From Verrucomicrobiota bacterium (GTDB lineage Bacteria; Verrucomicrobiota; Verrucomicrobiia; Opitutales; Opitutaceae), in the NCBI GenBank assembly GCA_025361935.1, contig JANYJB010000029.1, positions 1-33,427 of the forward strand: a stretch of DNA of 33,427 bases. Direction: 5' to 3'. The position numbers were made by a program, and so were the translations under genes. Shown here piece after piece: positions 29,308 to 33,427 of the stretch (position 1 is its first letter; the number at the start of each line of letters is the position of its first letter). Under the pieces are notes generated by a model. The model had not been told where the DNA came from and did not search any database. It was given only the letters and a program-made list of their open reading frames with translations.

Positions 29308-31554
29308 TCAGAACTTGATGGAGCTTTCCAGCTGGATATCGCGGGAGTTGCGGGCGACCGAGACGGTGTATTTGCCGGGTTCGAGCACCCACTGGTTCTG
29401 CTTAAGGTCGAAATACTTAAACGCCGTCCAGTGGAGCGGGATTTCAACGGTCTTCGACTCGCCGGGCTTCAGGTCGACCTTGGCGAAGCCTCCCAGTTCG
29501 CGGACAGGTTGCTCGACCACGCTTTTCTCTTCGCTCACGTAAACCTGCACGACTTCCTTGCCGGCGAGCTTGCCGGTGTTTTTCACCGTGACCGTCGCCG
29601 TCGCGGGGTATTTGGGATTGTCCGACTTGGCGACCTTCAAGCCTGCATAGGCGAAGCTGGTGTAGCTCAATCCATAGCCGAAGGGGAAACGCACGGGCTT
29701 TTTCTGGGCATCAAAATAACGGTAGCCGAATTCGTTGATCGTGTCGTGGTAGTTCGAGTCGGGGCCGGTGTAGGCCAGGTCTTTTTCATCCAAGGGCCAG
29801 GTGATGGTCAGCCTACCGGAGGGATTCACGTCGCCGAAGAGCACATCCGAAACGATGTTTCCTCCCTCGGAACCCGGATGAAAGGCTTCGACCACGGCTG
29901 GGACCTCTTTGATCCAATGGCGTAAATCCGATCCGCCCGCCGTGAACAAAACCACCACGGTCTTGGGATTGACCGCACGGACGGCCTTCACGAGTTCATC
30001 CTGCCATGAGGGCAAGTCGTAGGTGCCGCGGTCGTGGCTCTCGCCCTGCAATTCGGGCTGGCTGACGCCCACGCAAACCACGGCAACATCGGCTGCGGCT
30101 GCTGCTTTGCGGGCCTCGGCGAAAATATCCTGCGTGGGCGGAAGCGCGTAATCGACGCGCAGAAAACCGGTGTCGCGATGGTTTTTGCTGGAGAACTCGA
30201 CCACGACTTCATGCGCCTTGGTGTCATCGAAAACGTGCCAGAGGTATTGGCGAAGTCCCTCGCCGGCTTGTTCGTCCCAAAGATCATAAACCAGCTTGCC
30301 GTCGATCTTCACGCGGACGCCGCCGTTGCTCTCGATGCGAAACGCCACCTTGCCGGGTTTATCCAACTGAATCTTGCCGGTCGCCCGCGCACTCATGCGG
30401 AGCCGGTCTTTGACTCCCGGAATGCCGCCACCGGAAACCTGCGCGTCTTCAAAGCTGTGCGTTTCCACTGGACCGGCGACTTTCCGGCCCGTCGCCAGAT
30501 CTCCGATTTCCTTTTCGGAAAGGGCGCGGTTCCAGAGCTGGAGCTCGTCTACATCCATCGCCATGCCATTCCGGTTGTTTTTGTCGGCGCCCACCCGGAT
30601 ATACATGGGTGAGAACGAGCCCGTCTTGGGCGCCTCGGCCAACAGCTTGCCCTCGCGATAAAGTTTCACGCTGTCGCCCGTGGCGACGACGACCACGGGA
30701 ATCCAGTGGTTGTTGCGGTCCTTCCAATTCGTTTCGATCTTGGCCGGACGGCTTCCCTTGGCTTCGAACGAAGCTCCGCGAACGGTGATCGATTGCGTCT
30801 TGTTGGAGAATTCAAAGAAAACCCCTTTCGCCGACGGAAACTGTTCGGGCCACCGCACCCAACCGGCCAGCGTCCACGCTTTGCTGTCGGGTGTATCGGT
30901 CACTCGGGTGGTTACGCGGCCCGCGCAGCGCAACGCCTTGCCGGATACGCCTTCGATTTCGATGGGCTGGGCTCCTTCATCAAGAAACTCAGGGATATTC
31001 AAGGCCCCCAAATCCCTGCCATGGACCGGTTTTCCGGTAAGTTCTTGGTCGTTAAAATACTCCATCCGGCAGGGGAAGGCGCTTACAAACTGGGCGCCGT
31101 TGTAGGTCAACGTGCCGCATCCTTCCGCGAAGGTCGTGGCGATGCCCTGCTGTTCGAGCGCCGCCTTGAGCGTCACCACGTAGCTGGGGAAAACCGTGCT
31201 GCTTCCCTGGTTGCCGACGGTCTCGTTTTTATCCGCCGCAAACGGGCCGATCAACGCTACCTTGTTTTTGTGCGAGAGGGGAAGCAGCGCTCCTTCGTTC
31301 TTCAAGAGAACCATGCCTTCGTCGCCCACGGTGCGCATCATTTTTTGGAAATCCTTGAGCTCGTAACCCGAGGGCGTGTCTTCCCCGTAGTAGGTGATGT
31401 GCCGGAATTTCAGCCGCAGGACTTCCGACACTCGCGCATCGACGTCCGCCATGGTGATTTCCCCCGCATCCAAGGCCGCTTTGATCGCCTTCAAGTTGAA
31501 CTGCATCTGTCCGGGCAGTTCCAGGTTCTGGCCCGCCTTGATCGCTTGCGCCAC
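29308..31554 (-). CDS. GH3 glycosidase, downstream part after a frameshift (C-terminal domains with LamG- and PA14-like inserts)
   Basis: This frame continues the GH3 gene that begins at 32342; the two join if one base is added near 31563-31565. The true reading picks up at IGSVAQAIKAGQNLELPGQM, so the GTG at 31554 is an artefact of the break unless the gene really restarts there. Domains in order: the end of the GH3 barrel; the first half of the GH3 C-terminal alpha/beta sandwich (EGMVLLKNEGALLPLSHKNK); a LamG/concanavalin-like insert at about residues 200-350 (AWTLAGWVRWPEQFPSAKGV, MDVDELQLWNRALSEKEIGD); a PA14-like insert at about 370-460 (FRIESNGGVRVKIDGKLVYD); the rest of the sandwich (VVCVGVSQPELQGESHDRGT, FHPGSEGGNIVSDVLFGDVN); and a fibronectin-like end (AGKEVVQVYVSEE, GKYTVSVARNSRDI). 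The inserts probably bind glycans. The family includes beta-glucosidases and beta-xylosidases; the substrate cannot be chosen. Confidence 0.88.
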   Translation of the reverse strand: MAQAIKAGQNLELPGQMQFNLKAIKAALDAGEITMADVDARVSEVLRLKFRHITYYGEDTPSGYELKDFQKMMRTVGDEGMVLLKNEGALLPLSHKNKVALIGPFAADKNETVGNQGSSTVFPSYVVTLKAALEQQGIATTFAEGCGTLTYNGAQFVSAFPCRMEYFNDQELTGKPVHGRDLGALNIPEFLDEGAQPIEIEGVSGKALRCAGRVTTRVTDTPDSKAWTLAGWVRWPEQFPSAKGVFFEFSNKTQSITVRGASFEAKGSRPAKIETNWKDRNNHWIPVVVVATGDSVKLYREGKLLAEAPKTGSFSPMYIRVGADKNNRNGMAMDVDELQLWNRALSEKEIGDLATGRKVAGPVETHSFEDAQVSGGGIPGVKDRLRMSARATGKIQLDKPGKVAFRIESNGGVRVKIDGKLVYDLWDEQAGEGLRQYLWHVFDDTKAHEVVVEFSSKNHRDTGFLRVDYALPPTQDIFAEARKAAAAADVAVVCVGVSQPELQGESHDRGTYDLPSWQDELVKAVRAVNPKTVVVLFTAGGSDLRHWIKEVPAVVEAFHPGSEGGNIVSDVLFGDVNPSGRLTITWPLDEKDLAYTGPDSNYHDTINEFGYRYFDAQKKPVRFPFGYGLSYTSFAYAGLKVAKSDNPKYPATATVTVKNTGKLAGKEVVQVYVSEEKSVVEQPVRELGGFAKVDLKPGESKTVEIPLHWTAFKYFDLKQNQWVLEPGKYTVSVARNSRDIQLESSIKF

Positions 31555-32342
31555 GGAGCCGATTTCGCGTCCCAGTCGGACACGAAGAACCCGTCAAAAC
31601 CCCACTCTTTGCGGACGATGTCTGTCAGGAGCCATTTGCTGGCGCTTCCCCATTCGCCGTTCACCTGGTTGTAGCAGGTCATGAAGCTCCAGGTGTGCCC
31701 TTCCTCCACGCACATCTGGAATGCGGGGAAATAGAGTTCGCGCAACGAGCGCATGGGCACGATCACGTTGTGATATTTGCGTCCGGTTTCCCAGTTGTTC
31801 GCGACAAAGTGTTTTACATTGGCCGCTACGCCCACCGATTGCATGCCTTGCGTGAGCGCGGAACCGACCTTGCCCGACTGGAACGGGTCTTCGCCAAAGT
31901 ATTCGGCGTTTCGTCCCGCGCGCGGGTCCTTGATCATGTTCACGCCGGGGCCAAAAATCGTGTTCAGGCCGACTTCCTTGGTCAGCAATCCCCACTGCCG
32001 GCCGGTCTCAAATTGCAGCTCCGTGTTCCAAGTGGAGGAGATGCACAAACCGGTCGGTGAACAGGGGGTGAGGACGGATGGGCGCTCGATGCTGCCGCGG
32101 GGTCCTCGCGGACCGGGGGTGGCCAGAATCGGCCCTATGTTGAGCTCCTTGTTCCAGACCTGCGAGCGCGGCCCCAGTTTGCTGTGTTGTTTTGATTTCT
32201 CCGGCTCGATGTTCAACTGCTCGACCTTGTCCGCCAGCGTCATCTTCGCCAGGGTCTCTTGGACGCGGGCCTCCACTTCGTCGGCCTTAGCGTGCGAAAA
32301 AGGGAGGCAGATCAGGAAGGCAAACAGGGTATGTTTATACAT
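31491..32342 (-). CDS. GH3 glycosidase, upstream part (signal peptide and catalytic barrel), broken by a frameshift
   Basis: The N-terminal 260 residues are a normal GH3 barrel. The signal peptide (MYKHTLFAFLICLPFSHAKA) is cut near residue 20. Then come the family patterns TLADKVEQLN, FGPGVNMIKDPRAGRNAEYF, VKHFVANNWETGR (Lys177-His178) and the nucleophile motif GFFVSDWD with Asp256. Four residues later the frame turns to nonsense (SAPWRKRSRRARTW), while the correct continuation lies in the adjacent frame. With one extra base the whole gene would encode about 1011 residues. As it stands the piece lacks the C-terminal domain that completes the active site, so it is either a recent pseudogene or a sequencing error. 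Codon use and conservation on both sides of the break look healthy. The ATG at 32342 has no clear Shine-Dalgarno. Confidence 0.88.
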   Translation of the reverse strand: MYKHTLFAFLICLPFSHAKADEVEARVQETLAKMTLADKVEQLNIEPEKSKQHSKLGPRSQVWNKELNIGPILATPGPRGPRGSIERPSVLTPCSPTGLCISSTWNTELQFETGRQWGLLTKEVGLNTIFGPGVNMIKDPRAGRNAEYFGEDPFQSGKVGSALTQGMQSVGVAANVKHFVANNWETGRKYHNVIVPMRSLRELYFPAFQMCVEEGHTWSFMTCYNQVNGEWGSASKWLLTDIVRKEWGFDGFFVSDWDAKSAPWRKRSRRARTWNCPDRCSST

Positions 32343-32350
32343 CGGGGGAA

Positions 32351-32366
32351 TGTTGTTTAAGCAACA
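32351..32366. promoter_or_regulatory. Small inverted repeat upstream of the GH3 gene
   Basis: TGTTG-TTTAAG-CAACA lies 9 bases before the GH3 start. It could be an operator half-site pair or a leader hairpin covering the start region. It is short, so chance is possible. Confidence 0.3.
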
Positions 32367-32462
32367 CCAAGAGAGGTTTCCTTAGTCAAACAAGTTTCGC
32401 CCAATCATCCCGGCGATGTTCCCGTGTGTCCGGTGTTCATGATGGGGGACGGTGCGGTGGCT

Positions 32463-32672
32463 TTAGGGCGTGTCGTCGCGGGGGCGCGCTCGATCGAAGT
32501 CGAACTGCGTGAAGTCGTTTTCGATGCCCTCGTAGGGTTTGTCCTGCTTGTAGATTTGCAGGATGCGGCCGTGCTCGGCGTCGGTCGTCGGGAAAATCTT
32601 CGGCGGCTCGCCGGGGAGAAAAATCCCGGTGTAGGCGCGGTAACGATCAACGAGGCGGCGAATCACAACCAT
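32463..32672 (-). CDS. Small hypothetical protein, 69 residues
   Basis: A short frame with strongly GC-ended codons like the real genes of this genome, reading VVIRRLVDRYRAYTGIFL, PGEPPKIFPTTDAEHG, RILQIYKQDKPYEGIEN, DFTQFDFDRARPRDDTP. The ATG at 32672 is preferred; the open frame begins at 32705. It is charged and lacks a signal peptide or membrane span. I do not recognise it. It could be a small gene or the C-terminal remnant of a larger protein, since the IYKQDKPYEG then DFTQFDFDRARP end has the look of a tail. It lies 120 bp upstream of the GH3 start on the same strand. Confidence 0.45.
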   Translation of the reverse strand: MVVIRRLVDRYRAYTGIFLPGEPPKIFPTTDAEHGRILQIYKQDKPYEGIENDFTQFDFDRARPRDDTP

Positions 32673-33226
32673 GAGACACGGAATTGGGATAACGACACAG
32701 TGCAAGTCAGGGCGGCGGGATTGGGGCCGTCAGAAGGTAAAGGGTAAAACATGGCCACTTTTCCGGCTTTCCCTGTTCTGGACCCCGTTTTTCATTTTGA
32801 TAAAGCTACGAGAATCAAAAAGGTCAGCGAGATTAGCTGCGGGGACAAATGGGCGGGGGCAAATGGGTCAGGCCGTAAATGGGCAATTGGCTGTTTAGTG
32901 CGATGTATTTATTGCCAATTTACGGCCTGACCCCTTTGGCTCGTCCGGTTTCTGTAGTCGAGCTGTGAGGAAAACCGGTGCGCGTAAATGCGGCTGAGGT
33001 CGGCTTGGTCGTTGGCTTGCATGGGGCGGGTAGGCTCAAGGGGATGGGTTTGACGGATAAATGGGAAGTCTGGAAATTACCGGCGCAAGCCTCGCCCCCA
33101 GAGAGCGTGTTGGGTCAACCCGCTCCACCTTACGTCAACCGGCCACGACTTTACTTGAATCACTCTCAATTTTCATGATCCAAACGATTGGCTTGCCTGA
33201 CCGTGGCGAGGGTTAATCATCTGCGC
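32673..33226. other. Gene-poor stretch
   Basis: I see no convincing gene in these 554 bases. An open frame at 32978-33178 has irregular codon use and no family signature. The only structured element is the long inverted repeat at 32860-32938. Confidence 0.5.
32860..32938. repeat. REP-like long inverted repeat
   Basis: The left arm 32860-32886 and the reverse complement of the right arm 32912-32938 match at 25 of 27 bases and share the core GGGTCAGGCCGTAAAT. The loop is 25 bases. Just left of it, GGGACAAATGG and GGGGCAAATGG partly repeat the arm's outer end. The shape and the GGGGTCAGGCC-type end resemble REP/BIME palindromes mobilised by RAYT (TnpA-REP) transposases, but no such transposase gene is in the window. 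It could also be a small non-autonomous element. There is no T-run next to it, so it is not a standard terminator. Confidence 0.7.
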
Positions 33227-33424
33227 ATGATCAAACCGGCACAGGCTATCGAGGAGGCGGAAAAGGCGGGTTTTGACCTGAGCCTTGTGGACGAAAGCCT
33301 GGCGCTTTCCCACGAAGAGCGCGCCCGTCAGCACGATCAAGCCCTGGCCCTCGTCCTGGAATTCGACCGTATCCGCAACGAACGCGATGCAAAGCCTGAG
33401 TCACCTGCTGCAACGTCTCGCTGA
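33227..33424 (+). CDS. Small charged hypothetical protein
   Basis: A 65-residue protein starting at the ATG at 33227 (IKPAQAIEEAEKAGFDLSLV); a start at 33188 would add 13 unlikely residues. It is helical and acidic, with the pattern GFDLSLVDESLALSHEERAR followed by QHDQALALVLEFDRIRNERD. Short proteins with a 'DLSLIDENL.LS.EERA..H..AL' pattern are familiar to me as small partners next to nucleotidyltransferase- or toxin-like genes, but this is memory of a pattern, not a proven family. The partner, if any, would lie beyond the right edge, 3 bases after the stop. Confidence 0.6.
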   Translation: MIKPAQAIEEAEKAGFDLSLVDESLALSHEERARQHDQALALVLEFDRIRNERDAKPESPAATSR

Positions 33425-33427
33425 CTC

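Noticed and set aside
32978-33178. 66-residue open frame in the right gap
   Set aside because: Irregular codon use, no family pattern, and no sensible start context.

Overview
The window looks like a chromosomal segment of a GC-rich Gram-negative bacterium of the Verrucomicrobiota, most likely the Opitutales/Opitutaceae. This is inferred, not proven. The supporting features are an outer-membrane assembly and lipid A block (bamA, skp/ompH, lpxD) directly behind a ribosomal/replication block (rplY, pth, rpsF, ssb, rplI, dnaB), long Ala-rich tails on ribosomal proteins, and large secreted glycoside hydrolases (GH35, GH3).

Bases 1-13431 are accessory. They hold the C-terminal part of a large phage- or plasmid-type 'polyvalent' protein with a MuF-C-like region, a LysR-type regulator with a palindrome at its start, an orphan helical-repeat protein, and a stand-alone SpoT/MESH1-like HD hydrolase. 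The hydrolase is followed by the decayed tail of a second copy of itself. An XRE regulator diverges from a small orphan gene. Next comes a type I restriction-modification locus in the unusual order hsdR-hsdS-X-hsdM. X (10115-11602) joins a RibD-like zinc deaminase to a divergent HATPase_c_4 module and a winged-helix-like tail. Between X and hsdM lie two matching clusters of the word ATCCGGAC. X plus this array is the best candidate here for an uncharacterised defence or regulatory device. The accessory part stops at the 3' end of a tRNA-Asn gene, a common island boundary.

Bases 13432-24752 are core: tRNA-Asn (minus strand), then a co-directional run rplY-pth-rpsF-ssb-rplI / dnaB-bamA-skp / lpxD-prs / htrA, with clear intrinsic terminators after rplI, skp and htrA. 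pth-rpsF and dnaB-bamA overlap. rpsR, often found between ssb and rplI, is absent. The block links translation, replication, outer-membrane biogenesis, PRPP synthesis and envelope protein quality control.

Bases 24753-33427 are mixed. pyrE (minus) converges on htrA and diverges from an unusual metallo-beta-lactamase-fold protein with an N-terminal helical domain and HxExEH in place of HxHxDH. Then follow a secreted GH35 beta-galactosidase-like enzyme with a discoidin-like tail, tRNA-Pro(CGG) on the minus strand, and a secreted GH3 enzyme with LamG- and PA14-like inserts that is broken by a one-base frameshift four residues after its catalytic aspartate. The right end has few genes: a small unrecognised gene, a REP-like palindrome, and a short charged protein ending at the window edge.
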